Source of the DNA: Macrosoma leucophasiata
Lineage: Eukaryota > Arthropoda > Insecta > Lepidoptera > Hedylidae
Direction of reading: 5' to 3'
Assembly: GCA_036365455.1 (NCBI GenBank)
Contig: JAWQUS010000017.1
Span: forward strand, 2,108,001 to 2,172,000
Length of the DNA: 64,000 nucleotides
Shown here: in pieces, positions 21,713 to 34,600 of the stretch
Position numbering within the stretch: the first letter of the stretch is position 1
Layout: the number at the start of each line of letters is the position of its first letter
The notes under the pieces: model-generated
Told to the model about the DNA's origin: nothing
Seen by the model: the letters and a program-made list of their open reading frames with translations, nothing else
The model's database searches: none
Translations under genes and position numbers: made by a program

Positions 21713-23456
21713 AACAACTGTACATAGTCTACAATGAATTATTTACTAGGCAGCTAGTTTTGTAGCGCAAATTTACGCTACGCGCTCCTTATATTTGTGC
21801 TACGAAAGCGGTTCTGTTTAATTTCTAGGAGTTTACCGATTGAATCAAACTATTTTTAATTTAAGAAACAATCTGAGAAAGTTGTATACCATTTATATTC
21901 ATGTTTTTAGTATCAGTAACATTTTTCAATGCTTTTAATATTGATGGCGAATCCATTAATAGTTAAGGTATCTACATAACCAAACTCCGGTGTCATTAGT
22001 TATCTTTAATAAATAAATAAATAAATAAAATTAAGCCCTACACTCGGTATAAACTTATGTCGTGGGAAATAAGAGATGTTGTACACACACAACACATACA
22101 TATGTAAAGAAATACTATTATATTTCTTTCTTCGCACTCTGCGTGTTTATTAACCATGAAGTTTGGTTTATAGTTTTTAACTTTTTAGTTGTCTAGTTTT
22201 AAAGAAGAAACGAATGCAGAATGTCAGAGACAGATTCAAATACGAGTGGATTGACAATTGCATTATCAATGAAAATTATATTATAATATTATTAGTTTTA
22301 ATAGTGAAAGAATAAACTTTAATTGTCGTTTCTTCTTTTCAGCAACACAAGGTTTATTTCTTTCATGTAGTAAAACAGACTTATACATATACTTCCAAAC
22401 TCAAAACAGAAGCAGTCCATATCATTATTAATATAATTCACCGATTCCTCAGACGTTTAGATCGTACAGTTACAAAAACTTTAGACTTGCTATCACTGGT
22501 ATTAGGGCATTTAAATATTTTAAATATAGATAAGAAGGTAATGCTTAATTCTTTACTCACGCAGTTAGTGTTAAAGCTCACAGATTTACCCGCCATACAT
22601 ATATTGATGCTTAGTTTGAAGCATTCCCTGCTTTCTCATTTTTTCTATTGATGAAATCATCAACTATTGATTCATTTCGCGATGATATATTTTTATTTTA
22701 TTAAATTATGACGTACAATAATTTAACCTAATCGATTAGGGTTCATTTTGATGTTTGCTTGTCAAAAACTCGACGGTTGTGGGACGCGGAACTGAATTTT
22801 GACTACAGTGATATCAAGAAGGTACTATAGGTATAGGTAGGTATGTATTGTCAATTTTGACAAAATTAACTTCATGTCTGTATTTCTTGAAGAGGTAAGT
22901 ATTATTTAAAGGAGGAGTGGAAGTATTATTTAAAGTTTTAAGTGTTTTTAGCACCTAGGTATACTTTTCATTTAGCGCTTTAATATACGTAATAATCATG
23001 CCACGTAAATATCTAAGCATCATTTGCTATTTCCATATGGTAGGCATTCAAGGTTTCGTAAACTGTTTTTGTTAATAACTATTTATCCTAAAAAGCTACG
23101 GCATCCAGACTGCTAGGTTTTTAGGTAGCAATTAATAGTGAAAAAACATTTCGATAATTCGCAGAAGTTTGAACATACGGGATGAGTGACCGGCCAAGCT
23201 GACGTCAGAATGGCCTGTCACCTTTAAAAGTGATATATTTTGAAAAATACGCAGTTAGCAAATATTTCACGTTAGGTAGCTAATAGTAGCAAATATGTAG
23301 CAATTTTCTAAATCTACATCAACGTTAAATATGAGTAGTGACCGGCCATTCTGACGCACACCTTTTACGCTGCTAATGACGAATACGAAATATCGTTTTA
23401 CTTGACACTGGCAAAATGCGTAATAGCAATGCCATTATTTAAATATAAAAAAACAT

Positions 23457-23687
23457 TTATATTGCACATCCTAGCTTGGGAAGGAGACTTCGGCTTATTT
23501 CAGGTCTGTAGAGCGTTATCTCCTTCGCACCGTACCTATTTGACGGTTGTCGACCATTTTAATCAAGTTTTGACCAATACCGGACTGTCAGTGCTTACGC
23601 AGGTAGTGTGCAACAGAGATAACGCTCTATGTAGTCGAAACGGCTCGATAGTCTCTTTCGCAGGCTCGATGTGCAATATTAATTGTT
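23457..23687 (+). repeat. Family H hairpin MITE, nearly complete
   Basis: It starts TATTGCACATCCTAGC and ends GGCTCGATGTGCAATATTAA, with inner arms TAGAGCGTTATCTCC and AGAGATAACGCTCTA. This is the fullest copy of the family. Confidence 0.75.
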
Positions 23688-24980
23688 GAGTAGGTACTGT
23701 AATTTTCATGACATAGTTTAATTCAATTTGTGTTAAATGAATCAATAAGGTTCTCACTCTGCATTTATCTTTCTCAACCATTTTTTTTTGTTATTTCAAT
23801 AATATTAGTGGGGATGAAATAAAACAAGGTATTTGTTTAACAAATGTCTAGACGGACCTGTTATGGCTGACACAGACCGCATCTACTCATTTGCTTTACT
23901 ATACTAATGTTGGTTACAACACTAACACGCAACAACACTTAACTATTTTAACAAGATACGGTAACACACACTGACATATAAAGTAACAAATCCACAACAA
24001 ATAACGCACATAATTTGATAAATGTTATAAACATTCTGTGGGTATATGAACTAGGATTTTTATTGTTTTATATAAAAACACTTAGCACACTAACAAGTAA
24101 CTATTAATTGGTATAAATGCTCTCAATTAATTATTAATATGATTTATCTCAATTAGTTATATGATTTCAGTATATAAAATATTATAAAGGGAGAACTACC
24201 TACTCTAAATTAATATAATATCGAATTTATTACTTAATATAAATACTGCAGATTTTATAACAGGTATGAAGGGACTGCTGGGTGGGTACAATTCATAAAA
24301 GCAAATAAACATGAAAAATACTTCAGTACAACTACTAGGCATATTATTATTTTGTCTACGGCAACTAGTGAACGTGTAATATTATTATGTGATTAATAAT
24401 TATTATTTATATAAGCATTTATTGTTTCATATAATGTTTAATATCAATCTATCACAACTCTACTCTTATAAATAAATATCGAATATTAATATCGTAATAA
24501 TTATGATTAGTAATTATGGAAATTAGTGATTCAAAATAATGATTACTTACTAGATTATTAATAATGAATTATTATACTATGTTGATATCGGCGATTCTAA
24601 GGGATTATAATATTTTATTAGATAAATAAACACATCGAGGTTAATATATTTCACAACTACGTAAAAATATACATTTTAATGATGAGACTAGCATAGACTA
24701 GAATACAATTCTATGTGAGTGTTCCCAAGATATATCTGTCAATTATATATTTACAATACGAACATGAAATAACATTTGTGCATTCATTGCCCAAGAATAC
24801 AAAAATGTTAACCTAATGTTACTTTTTTTAATTATCAATGATATATTTCTTTTAAACCTATTAATATTAATTAAAACATTAATTAAAACATCTTATAAGT
24901 ATGTACCCGATTATTAAAATGCCAAATTAAATGTTATATGCAATACATAATTTACAAATGTCTTAAAATAAAATTAACAA

Positions 24981-24986
24981 TTTATT
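24981..24986 (-). terminator. Candidate polyadenylation signal of SerT
   Basis: AATAAA on the minus strand 600 bp past the SerT stop. Other AT-rich hexamers are nearby, so this is only a candidate. Confidence 0.3.
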
Positions 24987-25585
24987 GAATTTTATAGTCT
25001 GTCCAGCATTGATTTCATATATTTACAGCATTCTTTATATTATGTTAACTACAAAATTCGTTGTTATACTAAAAATCCCAGGAGAATATACTTTTGGCTC
25101 ATATTTATCACCAATAATATGAATAAATAGTATTATTATAATAATAACTTTTACAATTTTATAATATGTATTAATTCTACTTAAACTTTTCTATTTTACA
25201 GTTTTAGATTAACTTGAAACCCGCCCGTTTTTTAATTAATATATTAATGCAATCTAAGCTCTAAGCTAAATCTAAAACTATCGTTCAAATACTGAAAATT
25301 CACCTAAGTTTAAATGATACTTAAAATCGTTCCAAAGTAACAGAACAGGTTTAAAAGAAAGGGACAAAACTAATTTTATGTGTTCTTTAAAATTGAGTGA
25401 CGTTCCAATATTTGAAAATTTAAATCTAACCTAATTCGTTAAGTTTAAGTTACATTGTGCGAGCATAAATCCATTTACTATTTTTGGTATCGTTCCTGTT
25501 TATAAACGGTCTAAACGAGCCACTCAATGGCCGGTGGCTTGGCATCTTCGTATGACTGCTGGTGGTGGTAGTGGTGGTGGTCAGG

Positions 25586-25657
25586 TCACAGGCTGCAGAG
25601 TGCCTGGTCAGACGGCGGTATCGATGTCTCCACAGGCCTCTTTATTGTTTTTATGCG
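25586..25657 (-). CDS. SerT: SerT coding exon 12 (C-terminal tail)
   Basis: After the acceptor TTTACAG, 23 codons [20 protein letters not shown] and three more residues, then TGA. It enters in phase 0, matching exon 11. The RIK...RP pattern is typical right after TM12 in SLC6 carriers. Confidence 0.88.
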   Translation of the reverse strand, partial: RIKTIKRPVETSIPPSDQALCSL

Positions 25658-28600
25658 CTGTAAATAGAAATATACAACTTAATATTATGTCTATATTACC
25701 TCAAAGACAGGCGTATTATCACTTTCGGTTGGTTTCGCATAGTTTTTTAATCGTGGGGGAAAGTTTACACCACTGACTGGAAATCTTCATAATTGGTGCA
25801 CCTAGCAAGGGCGTCACCAGCCGACAGGGTAGTTTATCTTTAGGCAAGGGCCGGTTGTTTCTAGGTTGGTATATTTACTTATGACACATGTCATGTAAAT
25901 TTCGATTTTTTTGTCTCGAGGGAGGGACAGCTGCCCTCTCCTGGTGACGCCCATGGCTAGGTGCATTTCTTGCTTAAACATGATCCGTTAATGTAATTCT
26001 CACATTATCGCAGCTACCACTCGTATTGAGCTGCTTTTAGAGTATGTAGCTCGGTGGGGCCGGTGCATTATCCAGTACAGACGATGATGGACCAGATGGT
26101 ATCCATATCAAATATCTGATATTTAAGTTATGGAAATTGTCGAGTGTAGTAATCAGTTTGTTCAGTAGCAAAATGTCCAATTTGCAAATTCTCAAAATGT
26201 TTCATTAGCAAAAGGTCCATTTAAAAAAAAAATATGTAATGGACGTGATATTCAAGCATGCATTTCACATTGATGTTAAGTGATGACCGCAGCCTATAGA
26301 CACCTACATGAAGACCAAGGTCAAAATGCAGATGCGTAACCACTCCTGAGGCCTAAGGTGTTATGCCTCTGTGCCGGAAATTACAGGGCCGTACATTACC
26401 ACCTGACCGGAACACGATAATGCGGTGGTGTCTACGCCTGCGAGCACCGTCACTGAAGCTCTACCACCAGTAAGAATGAGCAAAATGTAATTTTTATCCA
26501 AGTTAATAATAATAATACACGTATATATGTCACCGGAAGATAACAAGGTCAGCAAATTATATTTTTGCAAATAAATAAAAATAACTGACATCGCCGCATC
26601 CTTTAGCTCAACCCAATCATGTCGGGGTGCACTTAATAAAAAATAATACAATACAATACATACCTAAATTTATATTTTTTTGTTTTTAATTTTCTCGTTA
26701 AGAATTCTCCGAATAATGCGTGACATTGCTAATTAGACATTTAGCGAATTGGACATTTTGGGAATTTATCATGTTAAGCAATTTTAGACATAATGAAAAT
26801 TGGACATTTTGCTACTGACAGAATTAGTTTGTATACAATACAAAGTAGATCGGTATTACACAACAAGACTATATTCAGCGTCTCATTTATGGATGTGATA
26901 CATTTGAACGTAAAATTCAGAGTCAGTCAGTCAATTTATCAGTCCGTCAGACAGAGTCACAGTAATTCGAGTAAAGCGATGGCTACTTTACCAGAACATT
27001 TACAATTAAGTTTTGGAGGCAATCCGAAAGAACGTGTTTTCGCACTGTTATTCTATTTCACTATACACGAGCACTGTAATAAGCCTATATCAAACAAAAT
27101 GCCACCAACTTTATATAATATAACTAAAAAATACACCAAGAAAATGAAATAAAATAAGAGCACCACACGCATCCTTCAAGCTTCCCGCCCGATGTGATAC
27201 TTACGTTTCGGCAATTCCCGGGTGTGATGAGCAGTTTGTATACAATGTAGAGCGGTATGCAGGAGACGGTGGTGCCCGTCATGACCCAGCCGACCGTGAT
27301 AGACCAGGCGGGGTACGTGTACTCCCCGCCCAGCATCTCCTCGTGAGCCAACACGCTGAATACGAATAGCACTAGCAGGAACACTGGGCTGGGGGACAAA
27401 TATTGCTAGGATTTTGGTCTGAACTGCTAGAAACAGCACAGCATAGATATGCTGATAATCACTATCTAGTGATTTGTAACAGGTGCACAGTGCACGACTT
27501 TAATTACTTAATTAGTATCATGTGCTGTTTAACATGTAGATTTAACGAAAGTATATAGACCAACTTTTTTAAGTCAAAAAGTATACAGTTCATATGGAAT
27601 GGTAAATAATATTGTAGCCTATATAGTACATGAAACCAGAGATTTTGATGTAGATGCGTTGCCACTCCTGAGGCCTAAGTTATTATGCTTCTTTAATAGT
27701 GCCGTACATTGCCACATGACCGGATCACGATAGTGCAGCACACTACCGTTTACCGGCAAGTAAATTAGGTAATGCGGTGCCTACGCCCGTGAGCACCGTC
27801 ACTGGAGTGCATTTTGACGTTGAGTCTTTGTGTGGGTGTCTATAGGCTGCAGTCATCACTTAACGTCAATGCGAACTGCATACTTGTTTGCCACTTCCAT
27901 TCCTTAAACTTTAAGTTTAAAAACCTAGCCGATTGTCTCTTTTTTTAGGCTCGATATGCAATTACATTTTGAATATAATCAAAAATATAATGATAAGATT
28001 TTGAGATTACATTTTCCTATAGTCTACTCTTCTTAATTCTTTCTGTTCAAGAAAAAACAAATCGTACCTGATGTAAGACCAGCAAGCTCGCCAAAACCAC
28101 CCAGGGGAATGCCCGAGCATGCTCCTCACATCCTCAGAGAACCGGTCCACTCCGTACACCCAGCACACGCCGGCCGCCTCCGCGAACACCACGAACAGGA
28201 TCGCTAGCCCTGGCCCATAAACGTTCAGGAGGTCCACCAAGTACACTCCACCCTAGGAAGAGTTTTTTAAATTAAATTAAAGCAAACTCGTATTTCAAAT
28301 TCTGCAGCCAAATACTTCGTGAGAAAAAGACAGGAATGCGCGCGATCGAATTCGCGTAAGAGTAAATAAAATCTCGCACTAGGCACTCTGTTCTAAAATG
28401 CGTTACGTTTCGGATTTTTCCAACTTTCTTAGGAGAATTTTCGATGACTTTGGAAATCAGAAAAAATGGAAAGAAAAACTAATAATGGAAAGAATAATAA
28501 TTTGTATGGCGTCACATTTTACTTGTTTCAATTGACAAGGGTATCTTCACAAGTTCGTGAGGTGATCGTGATCTGATATTAGGTGTTGTTGCCAGATATT

Positions 28601-31600
28601 AATGTAACCAAAACGCCCAATGATCAATACCATTTTAAAATGCAGTTGATACATTTTGAGTTTCACTTAAACCCTACCACCAGTAAAACCAACGGACTCA
28701 GCATACTGTAATGAAGAGTAATGGAATCATTAATATATAAGTAAAATCAAATTTAATGTATTTGATTTAACATTGTAATACATGATATTTCGTCTCCTTA
28801 ATAATCTGTACTGCGTTTGTAAGTCCTGCTAAAATCTAGAAATTTATGTAATTTTCCTGTGATGTTTATATAACAAATGAATAAATCAAATAAAAACAGA
28901 AATGCCCAGCCAAACGAAAGTGAAGTGTGCAATGTTATGTATTACCAGCTATCTGTTCCCCAGGTCATCCCCTAAGTGAGTCGTTGAATAATTCAATGAA
29001 TACATTCACACCTCAGATAACGCGAGAGTAATTTATCGGATGCTCTCCAAGTTTTATTTCTGCTAGATAAATGTTATGTATTGGACGTTTCATCACTTGG
29101 TGTTAAAATAGTAAGCCTGGGTTGCACCAAGATATTTGTTAAAGTTATTGTAACATTTCAAATCCTTCTTTAACTTTAACCGATTTCTTTAAGTTAGAGA
29201 AGGATATGAAATGTTACAATAACCCCTAGTTTGCGCTAAAAACATTAAACATGATGATGTTTCGCAACTCGTCGCATGAAGTATGTATTGCGATAAATGT
29301 CTTGTTGGTGCTAGCGTTCGCACTGCTGTCAAACCTATCATTTTAACATGTTATTATGTGAATGTTTCATCAATGCAAACTCACGGTAAATTTAACAAAT
29401 AACTTCTTTTTTTTTAACTTTTTGCGCGGGTTAACCTATTATGGCCACCCACCGTCTGGCGGGGAACTAACGACGGGTAGTGTGAGATTCTTACTCACTA
29501 AAACCTCGCGGTGTTCCTCCTCGGCGCCTTTTGTTGCGGAGTGACGGGAAAACTGCCGTATGCTTCCGCGACTATACCGGCAGCTGCCCGAATCCGGGCC
29601 CATCTTCAGAAGCTCTTGGTGCAATCTAGGCTAAGAGTTAATATCTAGGAGACGAAAGCTTATTCTGATATAGGTATGCCTCCCTGCAATCAGTATTTTG
29701 AATTTGCTACTTAACAAATGGATAGTATAGTAATTTTCTGTATTTAAAATGTGAATAAAAACACTTTTAAATAACTTTATGGATTTTAGTGTTTTTAAAT
29801 TCATGTACCTATCTCTTAGGCGATGTTTACTCATCATTTATGTAGTCACTTTTAAAACACTTTTAAATAACTTTATGGATTTTAGTGTTTTTAAATTCAT
29901 GTACCTATCTCTTAGGCGATGTTTACTCATATATTTATGTAGTCACTTTTGTAGTGCTGTTTTACAAAACGAAGATAAAGTTTAAAAAATATTTTTAAGA
30001 GACACTGGCTGTCTGTGAAGACGATTTACAGACAATAATTCTACGTGATATCGTCAAAAGAAAACTCGCGTCGCAAGCAGGCCGATCGTGCCTCTCTAAC
30101 GCGTAATTCCTGGGGCTCTCCCTTGCAAGCTCAGTTCAGGATGCTTTATCGTGCGAGCAGCTGGCGTTCATCCATTTATCACGTCCAATATGTTATATAT
30201 TACCAGGTCTTGAATGACCCTTTTTAAATTTCAGTGTGATATAGTAACGAATACGAACGGCGTGGCTTTGTGCGGAGTCAAGTGGACCAAGTTGGTATTT
30301 GGGGACTAACTCCGTTTCAAATGAGAGCAATATTCCAGATGGGGCCCACTTAGACCTTGAAAAGCTACAGTAGGTGCCCCGAAGTGAAATACTGCGTAAC
30401 TTTTGTTAAGTGCCCCTAGCTTTTTGGAAGCCAACGTGATCTTACACTCAATGTGACTCCCGAAGCACTTCGTTCGATATGTCAACGCCCATGCTACCAA
30501 TACTCTTACCAATGGCGCGCGGAGTGCCCTGAAACTGTGGTGCTACAATGAATGGAGCTTTTTAGCGATGAATTCTATGCAAATAAATGACATTGTAGTA
30601 CGAGGTTTCAGGTACTGCGTAGTGTAGTAGGTAAGCGGTAATCACTTTGTTTATTAATTTAGTGTGATACTTCATAATAAAGATAGAGAGTGGGCACGAA
30701 TTCTAGTCTTCCTATTACCATTTTTTTCATTTTTAAATACGTTTCAATGTTTTCCTTTCTATACCTAGCGAGATTTAAAATAACAATCAACCGAAAAGGT
30801 TGAAGGTTCGTTATAAAAAGGTCACATCATACAATGAGATGCTCGATGGTCCATGAGTTACGGCTCTCTCTGCCCCATAACAATTGCGCTGACTGTGGAA
30901 CCCGCGTCCAACCCGCAGATAGCATTATGATACAATGTGGCCACCGATTTATGAAGCGGGTGATTTGTTTTATGTATCAGCTCGGTTTTTTTTGTTTCAT
31001 ATTCCCTCTAATCATTGATTTTTTTTTTTAAATAGAACAAGGCACCTCTATAGATAAATTATATTTACACCAACTAGCTGTAAACTAACAATAGGTAGGT
31101 ATGTCTTTTAAAATAAGTTAGACTCTGCAAACGGTACTCTTCGCCTATGTTTAATCAAGTGTTTTGTAGATTGAGTTTTTTGGTTCTGAACAACCAATAT
31201 TTTACCATTTGAAGTAAGTTGTTAAACATTAACAACTTACCTACTTAAAAAGATGAATTCGAGTTTTATTTTTATCCCGTAATTCCTATTCCCGAATATT
31301 TTTAAGACCAACAATCGGCCTAAAGTTTGAAGGTTTATCATAAAAACGAACCAGATTGAGCTGTGTGAGCTGACTGTGGAACCCGCGTCCAACATACAGA
31401 TAGCATTATGATACAACAAAGCTAACGATTTATGGAGCGGATGCTATATTTTATGTGTTCAAATAATCGAATTGGTTGAAATATTATTTCAATGTAGAAA
31501 TTGAATTTGTGGATTTTCTCGCGTATTCAACACTCCCAAACTTCTTCTCATACCCGACGTTTAGGAGTGTGGTATACGCGAGAAAATCCGCAAATTTAAT

Positions 31601-34600
31601 TTCTACAATGTATGAAGCTCGCGAAAACCTGCGAAAACTTTATATTATTTCAAACTAATTTTATGTATTTCACTCTACTTTTTACGCTAATAGCATAAAA
31701 ACAAATAATTATTATGCTTATTTGAAGTAGCCAAATTATTATTTACTTAACTAGTACAACTCCGATAATACCGGTACCTCTTAAGCATCATCAATTACTC
31801 ACATATGTAGTGGTAGGTAGAGCGCAGATGTAAATGAAGAGAAGTAAGAATGCTACGAAGATCTCACGATGCCGTCCCAGCGCACGAGGGTACTCGTCAC
31901 ATAGAGCCGTGGTCACAGCTTCTAGACCTGCAAGGAAATCGTTATTAGGGTTGTTAGGGTGTTTTAGGTCGAAGAGCCTATAGTATTCACACTTTCTGAC
32001 GGACACTTGTCACAAGTGGAGGGATCATAATTGTAACAGGTTATAAAATTGGAGCGTATTTTTTAGGAAATGTCAAGCGGAATCAATATCTTTTTATGTA
32101 ATGAAAGTGAGAAACAAGCATGCCGTTTACATTGATGTTCAGTGATTACTGCAGAAATTTACACAAAAACCAGAGGTCAAAATGCGATGCGTTGCCACCC
32201 CTGAGACCTTGGTTGTAATGTCTCTCTGGCAGTTATTACGGGACCATACATTTCCATCTACCCGGAACACGATAGCGCTGAACATTATCATTTAACGGCA
32301 AGTAGATTGGGTAATATCATGACTGGAGCTCTACTACCAGAAAAATAATATGTATTATTTTGAAAAAGTAACACCAATTTAACATTTACCCCTTTTTCAT
32401 AAACGTACATTAGATACGTTTTAGCTATAGAATGCTTTGTCTTTGTGAGTTGCATTGTCAAATGTACAGGATAGAAAAAGACAGGAGAGATTAGCAACAC
32501 TTTAGCTAAAATACGTTTATGAATAAGGGGGTTAGACTAGAGCGTAATCGGCAAGATTGTATTCCAAAAAGAAAAATATTCGCAAAGTGTAATTTAATTT
32601 TCAATCGCACCCACGTCACTCAGATTCGGCGGTTGTCACACCGCTGGACCAACTGGTCTGTCGTACCTAATTATGTTTTTTATTTTTTTTTAATTTATCA
32701 AATTGTCGTTGGGAAATCTACTCATACAAATCTGACCTCCAAAAGTGCTATCCAGTCCCAAAGTGATGAGCATCAAGAAGAAGATGATCGCCCAGAACAC
32801 GGAGCCGGTCATAGTGGCGATGGCTTCTGGGTACACAATGAATACTAGCCCTGGCCCTTCCAGACCCACTTCCTCTATGCTCTTGTTCTGCACGTGTGCC
32901 ATGTATCTGAGGAATTGAGAGTTATTCAAAACTGTTATACAGGGTGAAGTTTAAGTGGTTGAACTACTGAAGAAACATTCCTAACGCTGAGATTGAGGGT
33001 CAAAAGCTTTCTGTAATTAAATAAAAACAGTTATTTTGCTATTTTAGGATTGGGATCATGAAATTTCTGTTTTATTTTTTGTTAAATTTTTGAAGCAGTC
33101 AATATTCATTATCACAGATAATTTGAACTTCTTATTACTAACATAAAACTTATTTAGGTGCAAGTGAAGAAGCCTTGGGATTAGTAAAAGCAGAATAGAG
33201 CGTTGTTAACAAGTACGTTTTCTCGGCATACCCCAAAACGGAGAATATAACGAAGCCAGCGAGGAAGCTAGTGAGACAGTTGATGGAAGACGTGATGAGG
33301 GCGTCCCTGTAGCAGTTGTTGTTGAACTTGTTGTAGCTGGAGAGCGCCAGCAGCGTCCCGAAGCCGGGCCCGAGCGAGAAGAAGATTTGCGATGCCGCGT
33401 CGATCCATACCTGGACAACGAATTCGAACATTTTATAGTAGATAGTAGTTGTTTTCACGTAGCTATATGATTTTGTCTTTTCATATCGTCATAACAACAC
33501 ATCTGTGTTTTTCTCCCCACGGTCTTCATTCGCTTCACAGGTACCTCCAATGCTTTACATGATGATCCACGTTCGGGCAACCCACTGTCACTATCCCAAC
33601 TTTTTTTCAGAACCTAATTCTTCAAAACCTCAAACCATTTACTAACCTTGGAGTTCTGCAGCTTATGCCACTCAGGGGTGAGGTAGTATCGTATGCCTTC
33701 GGTGGCGCCCGGCAGCGTCACCCCCCGGGCCAGCAAAATCAGCAGCACCACGTATGGAGCCAGCGCAGTCACCCACACCACCTGCTCCACATTTCGTATT
33801 ATCTACCATCGATTAAAGTTCGTCGGGTAAACAAGCTAACCTCATAACTTCAATCTAAGTCTTAAATTATAACTCTTAAATTTTAAGAGTATATATTAGT
33901 AGAACCCTTGAGGTGTTTCAAAAGTACCTTTATACTTCTGGTAGGTAACTCATCTATTAATTTTTAAGCGACTTCAAAAAAGAAGCTCGTACATCCGGCT
34001 GTAGGTATGTTCTGTTCTTGTATATATTTACAGATGTCTCCGTAACTTGTGGATTGATTAAACATAATCTTCTGAAAGAATAGACGACAATGCTGAACAG
34101 TGCCTGAACACTACAACGGCAGGCAGACTGGGTAATGTGGTGATGCGTAGGTAGGCTCTCGAGCTCCCGAGCAATTGAGCTTTACGGTCAGTAAAATTAT
34201 ACCTAATGCTATCGTTATTAAAATTGTGAGTGCGATATTTTAAATCATAGATTTTTAATTATTGAAATTTTGAAATAATCGTTTAGTTAAATAAGTGATC
34301 GCTTACAAATCTAGCACTAATCTTAGTAAAATAAATTAAATTAACATTACAAAGAAGTTAAAATTATTGTTTATTTTATACTAGCTGACCGTGTTTTAGC
34401 GAGACTAACGAACAGCAATTGATTTTTAAATATAATATATATAGATAATAGATGTCATATTTCACAGTTATAGCACAAACTAGCATTGAAAAAGAATCGC
34501 GTGTATATTTATTGAAATGCAAACTACATTGCATTGACATCGATTATGGAATTACTTCGAACCTTGACCTGACATTACACTGGAATTCATACTCGCAAGC

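Larger units (their letters stand above)
21720..25585. other. AT-rich stretch, mostly no gene
   Basis: Apart from the family H copy at 23457 I see only short frames. 23850-25585 is very AT-rich and includes the probable SerT 3' untranslated region. Confidence 0.45.

Noticed and set aside
32519..32848. Plus-strand 109-codon frame
   Set aside because: It is the antisense shadow of SerT exon 8, whose frame and splice sites are clear on the minus strand.
33206..33418. Minus frame rich in Ser/Thr/Arg
   Set aside because: Frame-shifted reading of SerT exon 7.
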